64,000 nucleotides of DNA from Rhodobiaceae bacterium (GTDB lineage Bacteria; Pseudomonadota; Alphaproteobacteria; Rhizobiales; Tepidamorphaceae): positions 1,119,923-1,183,922 of the forward strand of contig JACKJP010000002.1 in NCBI GenBank assembly GCA_020637895.1, written 5' to 3'. Both the position numbers and the translations under genes were made by a program. The first letter of the stretch is position 1. Every line of letters starts with the position of its first letter. A model generated the notes under the pieces. That model searched no databases and was not told the DNA's origin. It worked only from the letters and a program-made list of their open reading frames with translations. This document shows, one piece after another, positions 35,584-45,569 of this stretch.

Positions 35584-35928
35584 ATGGCCGACACGGACTG
35601 GCGAAAATTCCTCGTCCATACCAATGACAGGCTGGATTCCCTGAGAAGGGGTATTCCGGGGGTAGCCAGGGGATTTGAAGACCTGGTGCAACATGTTGGG
35701 GCGCCCGGCGCGCTGGACGGGAAGACCAAAGAGCTGATTGCGCTGGCCATCGGGATCGCGGCGCGCTGCGACGGGTGCCTGGCCTTTCACGCCAAGGCGG
35801 CGATCGAGGCTGGCGCGAGCCGCGCCGAAATCCTCGAGACCATTGGCGTTGCCATCTATATGGGCGGCGGCCCGTCAATGATTTATGGCGCCGAAGCCCT
35901 TGAGGCTTTCGACCAGCTCACCGAATGA
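35584..35928 (+). CDS. Carboxymuconolactone decarboxylase/AhpD-like protein
   Basis: A 114-residue all-helical AhpD-fold protein with the redox motif ARCDGCLAFHAKAA (Cys-x-x-Cys-x3-His). The N-terminus shows GIPGVARGFEDLVQHVGAPG and GKTKELIALAIGIA. Members act as alkylhydroperoxidases or are of unknown substrate. It is divergent from msrB, another oxidative-damage gene. Confidence 0.85.
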   Translation: MADTDWRKFLVHTNDRLDSLRRGIPGVARGFEDLVQHVGAPGALDGKTKELIALAIGIAARCDGCLAFHAKAAIEAGASRAEILETIGVAIYMGGGPSMIYGAEALEAFDQLTE

Positions 35929-35952
35929 CGAAACGATCTGGCCGTGCGGCGC

Positions 35953-36540
35953 TCACCGCGGCGCCGGCCGCATCGTCTCGGCAAAATTCAGGGCGCGGTC
36001 GACAAGGTCGAACCCTTCATGCAGGCCCGCCCGCAGACAGGTCGCAAGGTTTGGCGCGCCCAATTCGATGATGCCCTGATACTCGCCTTCCAGATAGCGC
36101 AGCTCCCCGCCGAAATGGGCTGCGATCCGCTGCATTCGTACATTCTGGGGCAGGCAATTGAGAACGATGCGGCGAATGCCGGACACGCGGGCATAGCCGA
36201 TGATGCGTTCGGCGAGCCGTGTCCCAATGCGCCCTTCCTGCAGGTGCTTTTCCACGCTGAAGGCCGCTTCCGCCTCAGCCGGCCAGGAAAAGTCCTTCCG
36301 CACTTCCGGCACGAGTTCGCCGGCGGCGCGAATCATGCCGTTTTCCACATAGCCCAGATGCACACCGGGGCGATTGAACGCGCCGAGGGCGTATTTGCGT
36401 ATCGTGTCGTCAGACAGCGCGCCTTCAAAGCGCATCTGGCGGCTTACCGGATCGAGACGAAGCAGATGTTCGGCAAAAGCCTCGGCATCGCCGACATTCA
36501 GCCGCCGCATCACACCGGGATGGATGTGTTCGTGAAGCAT
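35953..36540 (-). CDS. GNAT-family acetyltransferase
   Basis: A 195-residue protein with the GNAT order: N-terminal RRLNVGDAEAFAEHLLRLDP, the beta4 segment and acetyl-CoA loop GRIGTRLAERIIGYARVSGI (a Q/RxxGxG/A-type motif), and RIVLNCLPQNVRMQRIAAHF after it. Target unknown. I start at MLHEHIHPGVMRR (36540); the ORF continues to 36597 through a palindrome-rich promoter region shared with the divergent lipoprotein gene, which argues for the shorter form. Confidence 0.75.
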   Translation of the reverse strand: MLHEHIHPGVMRRLNVGDAEAFAEHLLRLDPVSRQMRFEGALSDDTIRKYALGAFNRPGVHLGYVENGMIRAAGELVPEVRKDFSWPAEAEAAFSVEKHLQEGRIGTRLAERIIGYARVSGIRRIVLNCLPQNVRMQRIAAHFGGELRYLEGEYQGIIELGAPNLATCLRAGLHEGFDLVDRALNFAETMRPAPR

Positions 36541-36562
36541 TGTCCAATACCCATCTTGCCAT

Positions 36563-36597
36563 GCTGCATTGCAGCGAATCGTTATGTTGCACTGCAA
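36563..36597. promoter_or_regulatory. Two TGCA-centred palindromes between divergent genes
   Basis: GCTGCATTGCAGC (36563-36575) and TTGCACTGCAA (36587-36597) share a TGCA-N-TGCA core with centres 23 bases apart, about two helical turns. They lie between the GNAT gene and the Omp19-like lipoprotein gene. Such spacing is typical of an operator for a dimeric repressor, but no regulator is identified. Confidence 0.4.
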
Positions 36598-36689
36598 TAT
36601 GGTATGGATGTGGCAGTAATTTAACGGCGGCTTGTGGTCGCAGGCCGTTGCGACTAGGTTCGGCTCTGAAAAGGCGGCGGAGAAAGATC

Positions 36690-37256
36690 ATGCATTCAGG
36701 CCACGGTTTTGTGGTGGGGCTGGCAATTTTGACCCTGACATTGGGCGCTTGCAGCTCATCCAATTCATCCCGATATGGCGGGCGTGACACTTTACCGTCA
36801 TTGCGCCCGGCGCCGACCGCGCCGGTCGAGCAGTCGACATTGCCGCCACCTCCCGGCGCGCAGACGCAGCCCGGACAGGAAAATCCCCCACTGCCCGGTC
36901 AGGAGGGCCAGCAGGGCCAGCAGATGGCCAGTGTGACGCCCGGCCAGGCAGCGCCGTTGCCGGCAAACGGGCAGCCGATCGAGAAAACCGACGTGCTTGG
37001 CCAATGGACGATCGCCGCTGCCGCGACCAGCTGCCCCGCATTCGTCACGCTGACCGGCTGGAACGGCGGTTTCCGCGCATCGACGCGTAACTGTACAGAT
37101 CCCGATCTCAGCAAGGTCGGTGCCTGGAATATCGAGAACAACCAGGTCGTTCTGAAAGACATCAACGGTGCCCCGCTTGCCGTGATGAACCGGACCGGCG
37201 CCACCCGCTTCGACGGTCAGTTCAGCGACGGCACGCCCGTTTCCCTCGTGAGGTAG
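36690..37256 (+). CDS. Omp19/AprI-type outer-membrane lipoprotein (protease inhibitor fold)
   Basis: A 188-residue lipoprotein. The signal peptide ends with a lipobox LTLTLGACSS, giving a lipidated Cys near residue 20. A disordered Pro/Gln-rich linker follows (about residues 30-100). The C-terminal domain (VLGQWTIAAAATSCPAFVTL, ..NCTDPDLSKVGAWNIENNQV, ATRFDGQFSDGTPVSL) matches the AprI/Inh protease-inhibitor fold and resembles Brucella Omp19 as I remember it. Omp19 inhibits proteases in the host; whether this one does is inferred. The longer ORF to 36540 starts inside the divergent promoter. Confidence 0.85.
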   Translation: MHSGHGFVVGLAILTLTLGACSSSNSSRYGGRDTLPSLRPAPTAPVEQSTLPPPPGAQTQPGQENPPLPGQEGQQGQQMASVTPGQAAPLPANGQPIEKTDVLGQWTIAAAATSCPAFVTLTGWNGGFRASTRNCTDPDLSKVGAWNIENNQVVLKDINGAPLAVMNRTGATRFDGQFSDGTPVSLVR

Positions 37257-37266
37257 GAAAAGCGCG

Positions 37267-37905
37267 ATGAGCGAATATACCCTCTATTGCTTCGCCCAGT
37301 CGGGCAATGCCTACAAGGCCGCTCTCATGCTGGAGCTGAACGGCCTCGACTGGCGTCCGCAGTTTGTCGATTTCTTCAACGGCGAAACGCGTCAGCCGAC
37401 CTACCGAGAGATCAACGTGATGGGGGAAGTGCCCGTCCTCGTCCACAAGGACCGGCGCTATTCGCAATCTGGCGTCATTCTCGACTATCTCGCTGAGGTC
37501 ACCGGCAAATACGGCTTCAGCAATGACGAGGAGCGCCGCGATATCCTGCGCTGGACACTCTTCGACAATCACAAGGTGTCGGGCGTTGCGGGGACCTGGC
37601 GATTCTTGAAAGTCATCGCGCCCTCGGCCGATCCGGCGGTCATCGCGTTCCTGGAGCAGCGCGTCAAGACAGCGTTGCAGGTCATGGAACAGCATATTGC
37701 AAACCGCGACTTCTTCGCGCTGCAAGGTCCTTCCATCGCCGACTTCTCGCTTGCCGGCTATATCTTCTTCGTCGAGGAAGCCGGCCTCGATCTGAAGAAG
37801 GAATATCCTGCCGTCGCTGCCTGGCGGGATCGGCTGGCGGCGCTGCCTGGCTGGAAGCATCCCTATGACCTCATGCCGGGCCATCCCTTGCCGGGCAGGG
37901 GATAA
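37267..37905 (+). CDS. Glutathione S-transferase family protein
   Basis: A 212-residue GST with an N-terminal thioredoxin-like domain (SEYTLYCFAQSGNAYKAALM, GEVPVLVHKDRRYSQSGVIL ending in the SQSGVIL glutathione-binding turn) and a helical C-terminal domain (PSIADFSLAGYIFFVEEAG). It lies 10 bases after the lipoprotein gene, but a separate function is likely. Catalytic Ser/Tyr is probably near SGNAYK, but subfamily is not fixed. Confidence 0.9.
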   Translation: MSEYTLYCFAQSGNAYKAALMLELNGLDWRPQFVDFFNGETRQPTYREINVMGEVPVLVHKDRRYSQSGVILDYLAEVTGKYGFSNDEERRDILRWTLFDNHKVSGVAGTWRFLKVIAPSADPAVIAFLEQRVKTALQVMEQHIANRDFFALQGPSIADFSLAGYIFFVEEAGLDLKKEYPAVAAWRDRLAALPGWKHPYDLMPGHPLPGRG

Positions 37906-37944
37906 TCTCCCCAAACGAGATGAAATCGGGTAATCAGCGCATCA

Positions 37945-37970
37945 GGCCGCGTTCATTCGGGAACGCGGCC
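37945..37970 (+). terminator. GC-rich hairpin after the GST gene
   Basis: GGCCGCGTTC (37945-37954) pairs perfectly with GAACGCGGCC (37961-37970) around an ATTCGG loop. No T-run follows, so it is a terminator-like hairpin. Its right arm overlaps an EcfG-like promoter match. Confidence 0.5.
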
Positions 37971-38029
37971 GACGCAGTCTCCGTTGCTCCAGCGGATTTC
38001 ACCCGTTCTCACGCCGACACTTTCAGACC

Positions 38030-39145
38030 ATGACATTCACCTCGATTTCCGATGCCTATCGCGACGCCCTGCAGACCGGCGCCCTCCATGAAGATCCGGC
38101 CCAGGGGCAACTCGTCCAGCGCCTTGCTGCACTCCAGGCCGAAATCGTCGACAAGCGGCTCGCCGACAAAAAGAGCGCGCTGGGCTGGCTGTTTGCCGGG
38201 CGACGTGGAGGTGAGCCGATCCGCGGTCTTTACATCCATGGCGAGGTCGGGCGCGGCAAGACCGCGATGATGGATCTCTTCTACGAGACGACTGCGATCG
38301 CGCGTAAGCGGCGCGCGCACTTTCATGCGTTCATGGATGATGTGCATGGCCGAATCCATGAATGGCGGCGCAGACTGAAGGCTGGCGAGGTCAAGGGCGA
38401 CGATCCGATTCAGCCTGTTGCCTCGCAGATCGCCGCCGAGGCAAGACTTCTGTGTTTCGATGAGTTTCAGGTCGAAGACATAGCCGATGCGATGATCCTT
38501 GGCCGACTCTTCGAGCGGCTCCTGAATGCGGGCACGGTGATCGTCGCAACCTCCAACACCGAGCCGGAGCGACTCTATGAGGAGGGGCTGAGCCGCGATC
38601 TCTTCTTGCCGTTCATCGCCCTGATCAAACAGCGCATGGAAGTCTTTTCGCTCAACGCCCGCACCGACTACAGGCAGGGCCGCCTGATCGGCTCGCGGAC
38701 CTATCTGACGCCACTCGGCAAAGATGCGCGCAATGAAATGGACAGGCTCTGGCAGGGCCTGACCGGAACGGGCCGGGGCGAGCCGATGGAGATCGCGCTC
38801 AAGGGGCGCAAGGTTCACGTTCCGCTCGCCCATGGCGGCGCTGCGCGCTTCTCTTTCGCCGATCTTTGCGAAAAGCCGCTTGCCGCTTCCGATTATCTGG
38901 CTATCGCCGACCGCTTTCATACCGTCATGGTCGATGACGTACCGGTCATGCCGGTCGCCAAGCAGAATGAGGCGCGCCGTTTTGTGAATTTCATAGACGC
39001 GCTTTACGACAACGGGGTCAAGATCGTGATGTCGGCAGAAGACGAGCCCGAGGCGCTTCATGTCGAGGGGCGTGCGGCAAAAGCGTTTCACAGGACCGCA
39101 TCGCGTCTGCGCGAAATGCAGTCAGATGCCTATATTGCCGCCTGA
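38030..39145 (+). CDS. zapE: Cell division protein ZapE (AFG1-like ATPase)
   Basis: ATPase of the AFG1/ZapE family, implicated in Z-ring dynamics and membrane protein turnover. The 371-residue product has P-loop YIHGEVGRGKTAMMDLFYE, the HFHAFMDDVHGRIHEWR segment, Walker B ARLLCFDEFQVEDIADAM and sensor-like ATSNTEPERLYEEGL. It lies upstream of mdh, an order I recall from other Rhizobiales. The nomenclature is firm; its role here is inferred. Confidence 0.92.
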   Translation: MTFTSISDAYRDALQTGALHEDPAQGQLVQRLAALQAEIVDKRLADKKSALGWLFAGRRGGEPIRGLYIHGEVGRGKTAMMDLFYETTAIARKRRAHFHAFMDDVHGRIHEWRRRLKAGEVKGDDPIQPVASQIAAEARLLCFDEFQVEDIADAMILGRLFERLLNAGTVIVATSNTEPERLYEEGLSRDLFLPFIALIKQRMEVFSLNARTDYRQGRLIGSRTYLTPLGKDARNEMDRLWQGLTGTGRGEPMEIALKGRKVHVPLAHGGAARFSFADLCEKPLAASDYLAIADRFHTVMVDDVPVMPVAKQNEARRFVNFIDALYDNGVKIVMSAEDEPEALHVEGRAAKAFHRTASRLREMQSDAYIAA

Positions 39146-39325
39146 ACGCCTGCCCGCCGCGATACGATCCAAACCGGGTCGCGAAAGAATATTGCTAATA
39201 CCTTCCCTTAAGGTCAGATATGGTGCGGAACTGCTTGCAAGCCGCCCTGTTTCGCTGTAACGAGCCTCGATTATGAGGCCGGTCCGCGGGGGTCGGCCAT
39301 TCACGAATTGGGGCAGGGATTCTTC

Positions 39326-40291
39326 ATGGCGAGAAAGAAAATTGCTTTGATCGGCTCAGGCCAGATCGGCGGCACGCTGGCGCATCTCATCGGGCTGAAG
39401 GAACTCGGCGATGTCGTCCTCTTCGACATCGCGGAAGGTATCCCGCAGGGCAAGGGTCTCGATATCGCCGAGTCCGCGCCTGTCGACGGGTTCGATGCCA
39501 AATATTCCGGCACCAACTCCTATGCGGCGATCAAGGGTGCCGACGTCGTCATCGTCACCGCGGGCGTGCCGCGCAAGCCCGGCATGAGCCGCGACGATCT
39601 TCTCGAAATCAACCTGAAGGTCATGGAACAGGTCGGGTCGGGCATCAAGAAATACGCCCCGGAAGCTTTCGTCATCTGCATCACCAACCCGCTGGACGCG
39701 ATGGTCTGGGCGCTGCAGAAGGCAAGCGGCCTGCCGAAGAACAAGGTCGTCGGCATGGCCGGCGTGCTGGATTCGGCCCGCTTCCGTCATTTCCTCGCTG
39801 AAGAGTTCGACGTTTCGGTGCAGGACGTGACCGCCTTCGTGCTCGGCGGACACGGCGACACTATGGTGCCGCTGGTGCGCTATTCCACGGTCGCCGGCAT
39901 CCCGCTGACCGATCTGGTCAAGATGGGCTGGATCACCAAGGCGCGGCTGGAAGAGATCGTCCAGCGCACGCGCGACGGCGGCGCCGAGATCGTCGGCCTG
40001 CTGAAAACCGGTTCGGCATTCTACGCCCCGGCCGCTTCCGCCATCGCGATGGCGGAGTCCTACCTGAAGGACAAGAAGCGCGTGCTGCCGTGCGCCGCCT
40101 ATCTCAAGGGCGAATACGGCGCGAAGGACATCTATGTCGGCGTGCCGGCAGTGATCGGCGCCAAGGGCATCGAACGGATCATCGAGATCGAGCTGCAGAA
40201 GGGCGAGAAGGCGATGCTCGACAAGTCGATCGCCGCCGTCGAGGGCCTCATAAGCGCCTGCAAGAAAATCGCGCCGAACCTCGGCAAGTAA
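39326..40291 (+). CDS. mdh: Malate dehydrogenase Mdh
   Basis: NAD-dependent malate-oxaloacetate step of the TCA cycle. The 321-residue lactate/malate-family product has the NAD fold IALIGSGQIGGTLAHLI, VTAGVPRKPGMSRDDLLEIN, CITNPLDAMVW and the catalytic loop FVLGGHGDTMVPL. I start at MARKKIALIG (39326); an ORF extension to 39308 lacks a good ribosome site. First gene of the mdh-sucCDAB-lpd set. Confidence 0.97.
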   Translation: MARKKIALIGSGQIGGTLAHLIGLKELGDVVLFDIAEGIPQGKGLDIAESAPVDGFDAKYSGTNSYAAIKGADVVIVTAGVPRKPGMSRDDLLEINLKVMEQVGSGIKKYAPEAFVICITNPLDAMVWALQKASGLPKNKVVGMAGVLDSARFRHFLAEEFDVSVQDVTAFVLGGHGDTMVPLVRYSTVAGIPLTDLVKMGWITKARLEEIVQRTRDGGAEIVGLLKTGSAFYAPAASAIAMAESYLKDKKRVLPCAAYLKGEYGAKDIYVGVPAVIGAKGIERIIEIELQKGEKAMLDKSIAAVEGLISACKKIAPNLGK

Positions 40292-40303
40292 ATCATTTCG
40301 GCG

Positions 40304-40324
40304 GGGGCGCAATGCCGGCGCCCC
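40304..40324 (+). promoter_or_regulatory. Hairpin between mdh and sucC
   Basis: GGGGCGC (40304-40310) pairs with GCGCCCC (40318-40324) around an AATGCCG loop. There is no T-run, so it may attenuate or stabilise transcripts across the mdh-sucC junction. Confidence 0.45.
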
Positions 40325-40366
40325 GGCCTGGAGCCCTGAGAGCCACGTTTCAAGGACAGACTGACC

Positions 40367-41565
40367 GTGAACATTCATGAATATCAGGCCAAGGCGGTAC
40401 TGAAGGAATTCGGCGTACCCGTTTCGAAGGGCGTCGCGATCTTTTCCGCCGACGAGGCGAAGGCGGCCGCGGAAAAGCTCGGCGGACCGCTCTGGGTGGT
40501 CAAGAGCCAGATCCATGCCGGCGGACGCGGCAAGGGCAAGTTCAAGGAACTCGGCCCCGATGCCGGCGGCGGCGTCAGGCTTGCGAAATCGGTCGATCAG
40601 GTCGAGGCATTCGCCCGCGAAATGCTCGGCAACACGCTGGTCACGGTTCAGACCGGCCCGGCGGGCAAGGTCGTCAACCGCCTCTACATCGAGGACGGTT
40701 CCGATATCGAGAAGGAACTCTACCTGTCGCTTCTCGTCGACCGCGAAACGAGCTGCATCGCCTTTGTCGCCTCCACGGAGGGCGGCATGGATATCGAGCA
40801 GGTCGCACATGACACGCCCGAGAAGATCATTTCCTTCTCCATCGATCCGGCAACCGGCTTCATGCCCCATCACGGGCGCACGCTGGCGCGCGCCTTCGGG
40901 CTTTCCGGCGATCTTGCCAAGCAGGCCGAGACGCTCGGCCGCAATCTCTACAAGGCATTCCTTTCCAAGGATATGTCGATGCTGGAGATCAACCCGCTGA
41001 TCATTACCGAAGACCAGCGCCTGCATTGCCTCGACGCCAAGGTCGGCTTCGATTCCAACGCGCTCTACCGGCACAAGGATGTGGTCGACCTGCGCGATCT
41101 GACCGAAGAAGATTCCAAGGAAATCGAAGCGTCGAAATACGATCTGTCCTATGTCGCGCTCGATGGCACGATCGGCTGCATGGTCAATGGCGCAGGCCTT
41201 GCCATGGCGACGATGGACATCATCAAGCTTTACGGCGAGGAGCCGGCGAACTTCCTTGACGTCGGCGGCGGCGCGACGACCGAGAAGGTCACGGCGGCCT
41301 TCAAGATCATTACCGCCGATCCGAACGTCAAAGGCATCCTGGTCAACATCTTCGGCGGCATCATGCGCTGCGACGTCATTGCTGACGGCGTTGTCACGGC
41401 GGTCAGGGATGTGGGTCTCAGCGTGCCGCTGGTCGTCCGGCTTGAAGGCACCAATGTCGACAAGGGCAAGAAGATCATCAACGAGAGCGGCCTCAACGTC
41501 ATCGCGGCCGACGATCTGGACGATGCGGCGCAGAAGATCGTCGCTGCAGTGAAGGGAACGAAATA

Positions 41566-41566
<1 letters not shown>
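40367..41566 (+). CDS. sucC: Succinyl-CoA synthetase beta subunit SucC
   Basis: ATP-grasp subunit of succinyl-CoA synthetase. The 399-residue product begins MNIHEYQAKAVLKEFGVP from a GTG codon, after AAGGACAG. Family marks: VVKSQIHAGGRGKGKFKEL, LEINPLIITEDQRLHCLDAK, FLDVGGGATTEKVTAAFKII, VKGILVNIFGGIMRCDVIA. The final base of its stop is the first base of the sucD ATG (TAATG), showing coupling. Confidence 0.97.
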
Positions 41567-42478
<912 letters not shown>

Positions 42479-42480
<2 letters not shown>

Positions 42481-42502
42481 CTGGCCTGAGGGCCAGCTTT
42501 CC
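42479..42502 (+). terminator. Intra-operon hairpin overlapping the sucD stop
   Basis: AGCTGGCC (42479-42486, including the last two bases of the sucD stop TAG) pairs with GGCCAGCT (42491-42498) around TGAG, followed by TT. The T-run is short, so termination would be partial. It could set the ratio of sucCD to sucAB-lpd expression. Confidence 0.55.
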
Positions 42503-42571
42503 AGAAGGCAGTCAGGTTGGGCGGCTGATGCCGCCCCCTGTTACGCGCAGATGCGGCAACGCCAGGGAAAC

Positions 42572-45550
42572 ATGATGGCCCGACAGGATCAGAACGAACT
42601 TTTCGCTCAAACGTCATTCCTTTATGGCGGCAACGCCGCCTTCCTTGAACAGATGCACGCACGCTACGCGGAAAACCCCGCGTCGGTGGACGAGCAGTGG
42701 CGCGACTTCTTTGCCCAGCTCAAGGACGATCCGAAGGAAGTCGAGACCGAAGCGCGCGGCGCCAGCTGGAAGCGCAAGGACTGGCCGATCATCGCCAATG
42801 GCGAACTGGTCTCCGCGCTCGACGGCGACTGGTCGTCGCTGGAGAAGGCCGTCGCCGGCAAGGTGAAAGCCAAGGCCGCCGAAACGGGCGCCGGTCTCAG
42901 CGAGGAAATGGCGCAACAGATCGCACGCGATTCGGTGCGCGCGCTGATGATGATCCGTGCCTACCGCATGCGTGGCCATCTTCACGCCAATCTCGATCCG
43001 CTCGGCCTTGAGCCGCAGAAGGATCATGAGGAGCTTCATCCCTCAAGCTACGGCTTTGAAGACTCCGACTGGGACCGTCCGATCTTCATCGATCACGTGC
43101 TCGGGCTTGAATTCGCGACGATCCGCGAAATGCTGGAAATCCTGCGCCGGACCTATTGCGAGACGATCGGTGTGGAATTCATGCACATCTCCGATCCAGC
43201 GGCGAAGTCGTGGATTCAGGAGCGCATCGAAGGTCCGGACAAGGGTGTGGCATTCACGCCGGAAGGCAAGAAGGCTATCCTCAACAAGCTTGTGGAGTCG
43301 GAGGGCTTCGAGCGGTTTCTGGATGTCCGCTACACCGGCACCAAGCGTTTCGGCCTCGACGGCGCGGAATCCCTGATTCCGGCGCTTGAGCAGATCATCA
43401 AGCGCGGCGGCGCGCTGGGTGTTCAGGAAATCGTCTTCGGCATGGCCCATCGTGGCCGCCTCAACGTCCTCAGCCAGGTGATGGGCAAGCCGCACCGGGC
43501 CATCTTCCATGAGTTCAAGGGCGGTTCCTACGCTCCCGACGAAGTGGAAGGCTCGGGCGACGTCAAATACCATCTGGGTGCATCGTCTGACCGCGAGTTC
43601 GACAACAACAAGGTGCATCTGTCCCTGACAGCGAATCCATCGCATCTGGAAATCGTCGATCCGGTCGTTCTCGGCAAGGCGCGCGCGAAGCAGGACCAGA
43701 TGGTCGATCCCGATCCGGAGACCGGGTCGCGCGACCGTTCCGGCGTGCTGCCGCTGCTGCTGCATGGCGATGCGGCGTTTGCCGGTCAGGGCGTGGTCGC
43801 GGAGTGCTTCGGCCTGTCGGGCCTGAAGGGGCACCGCACGGGCGGTTCGATCCACTTCATCATCAACAACCAGATCGGCTTCACCACCTATCCGGGCTTT
43901 TCGCGTTCCTCGCCCTACCCGTCGGACGTCGCCAAGGTCGTCGAGGCGCCGATCCTTCATTGCAACGGCGACGATCCGGAAGCCGTCGTCTTCTGCGCCA
44001 AGGTCGCCATCGAGTTCCGGCAGAAGTTCGGACGTCCGGTCGTGGTGGACATGTTCTGCTACCGCCGCTTCGGACACAATGAAGGCGACGAGCCGGCTTT
44101 CACCCAGCCGCTCATGTACAAGAAGATCCGCTCGCATCCGACGACCCTCCAGATCTATGCCGAAAAGCTGATCGGCGAAGGTCTGGTGACGGCCGAGGAT
44201 GTCGAGAAGATGAAGGCTGACTGGCGCGCCAGACTCGACACCGAGTATGAAGCCGGCCAGGCCTACAAGCCCAACCGCGCCGACTGGCTGGATGGCCGCT
44301 GGGCCGGTCTGACAGTCGCGCAGGACGACGGGCCGCGGCGTGGTCAGACAGGCGTGGATATCGACCGGCTGAAGGCGATCGGCAAGCGCATTACAGAGGT
44401 GCCCGAGACCTTCCACGTCCACCGCACGATCCGCCGTTTCCTCGACAACCGTCAGTCGATGCTGGATAGCGGCGAGGGGCTGGACTGGGCAACCGGCGAG
44501 GCGCTGGCATTCGCGACGTTGCTCGATGAAGGCAATCCTGTCCGCCTTTCCGGCCAGGACGTGGAGCGCGGCACCTTCTCGCAGCGCCACAGTGTGCTGA
44601 TCGATCAGGAAGACGAGAGCCGTTACATCCCGTTCAATCACGTCCGCGACGACCAGACGGCGCGCTATGACGTCATCAATTCGATGCTGTCGGAAGAGGC
44701 GGTTCTGGCCTTCGAGTATGGCTATTCGCTGCAGGAACCGAAGGGCCTGATCCTCTGGGAAGGCCAGTTCGGCGATTTTGCGAACGGTGCCCAGGTCGTC
44801 TTCGATCAGTTCCTTTCGTCGGGCGAACGCAAGTGGTTGCGCATGTCCGGTCTCGTCTGCCTGCTGCCGCATGGCTATGAAGGCCAGGGGCCGGAGCATT
44901 CCTCCGCGCGGCTGGAGCGGTTCCTCCAGTCATGCGCGGAAGACAACTGGCAGGTCGCAAACTGCACGACGCCGGCCAACTATTTCCATATCCTGCGCCG
45001 ACAGCTCAAACGCGACTTCCGCAAGCCGCTGATCCTGATGACGCCGAAATCGCTGCTGCGGCACAAGCGGGCGGTTTCCCGGCTCGACGAGTTCGGTCCG
45101 GAAACGTCGTTCCACCGCGTGCTCTGGGACGATGCGGAACATCTGCCCGATCAGGAAGTGCGCCTGGTAAAGGACGCCAAGATCCGCCGCGTCGTGATGT
45201 GCACCGGCAAGGTCTATTACGATCTATACGAAGAGCGCGAGAAACGTCGCATCAACGACATCTATCTGATGCGCGTGGAACAGCTTTATCCGTTCCCCGC
45301 CAAGGCGCTGATGGGCGAGCTTACGCGGTTCAAGACGGCAGACATGGTCTGGTGCCAGGAAGAGCCCAAGAACATGGGCGCCTGGAGCTTCATCGAGCCC
45401 AATCTGGAATGGGTGCTGACCCAGATCGGGGCCAAGCACCAGCGTGCCCGCTACGCCGGACGCCATGCCTCAGCCGCGACGGCAACGGGTCTGATGTCAA
45501 AACACAATGCGCAATTGCAGGCCTTCCTCGACGAAGCGCTCGCCGACTGA
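42572..45550 (+). CDS. sucA: 2-oxoglutarate dehydrogenase E1 component SucA
   Basis: Thiamine-dependent E1 decarboxylating 2-oxoglutarate. The 992-residue product starts MMARQDQNELFAQTSFLYGG, typical of Rhizobiales. Visible motifs: GMAHRGRLNVLSQVMGKPHR, the ThDP-binding LLLHGDAAFAGQGVVAECFG and RTGGSIHFIINNQIGFTT, YRRFGHNEGDEPAFTQPLMY, and RLERFLQSCAEDNWQVANCT near the C-terminus. The ORF to 42551 adds seven residues; ATG 42572 or 42575 is preferred. sucB follows 19 bases later. Confidence 0.97.
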   Translation: MMARQDQNELFAQTSFLYGGNAAFLEQMHARYAENPASVDEQWRDFFAQLKDDPKEVETEARGASWKRKDWPIIANGELVSALDGDWSSLEKAVAGKVKAKAAETGAGLSEEMAQQIARDSVRALMMIRAYRMRGHLHANLDPLGLEPQKDHEELHPSSYGFEDSDWDRPIFIDHVLGLEFATIREMLEILRRTYCETIGVEFMHISDPAAKSWIQERIEGPDKGVAFTPEGKKAILNKLVESEGFERFLDVRYTGTKRFGLDGAESLIPALEQIIKRGGALGVQEIVFGMAHRGRLNVLSQVMGKPHRAIFHEFKGGSYAPDEVEGSGDVKYHLGASSDREFDNNKVHLSLTANPSHLEIVDPVVLGKARAKQDQMVDPDPETGSRDRSGVLPLLLHGDAAFAGQGVVAECFGLSGLKGHRTGGSIHFIINNQIGFTTYPGFSRSSPYPSDVAKVVEAPILHCNGDDPEAVVFCAKVAIEFRQKFGRPVVVDMFCYRRFGHNEGDEPAFTQPLMYKKIRSHPTTLQIYAEKLIGEGLVTAEDVEKMKADWRARLDTEYEAGQAYKPNRADWLDGRWAGLTVAQDDGPRRGQTGVDIDRLKAIGKRITEVPETFHVHRTIRRFLDNRQSMLDSGEGLDWATGEALAFATLLDEGNPVRLSGQDVERGTFSQRHSVLIDQEDESRYIPFNHVRDDQTARYDVINSMLSEEAVLAFEYGYSLQEPKGLILWEGQFGDFANGAQVVFDQFLSSGERKWLRMSGLVCLLPHGYEGQGPEHSSARLERFLQSCAEDNWQVANCTTPANYFHILRRQLKRDFRKPLILMTPKSLLRHKRAVSRLDEFGPETSFHRVLWDDAEHLPDQEVRLVKDAKIRRVVMCTGKVYYDLYEEREKRRINDIYLMRVEQLYPFPAKALMGELTRFKTADMVWCQEEPKNMGAWSFIEPNLEWVLTQIGAKHQRARYAGRHASAATATGLMSKHNAQLQAFLDEALAD

Positions 45551-45569
45551 ACCTTATCGGAGAAGACAG

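Noticed and set aside
39227..39251. EcfG-like GGAAC upstream of mdh
   Set aside because: At a 16-base spacing the -10 reads TGTT rather than CGTT; the match is too weak.
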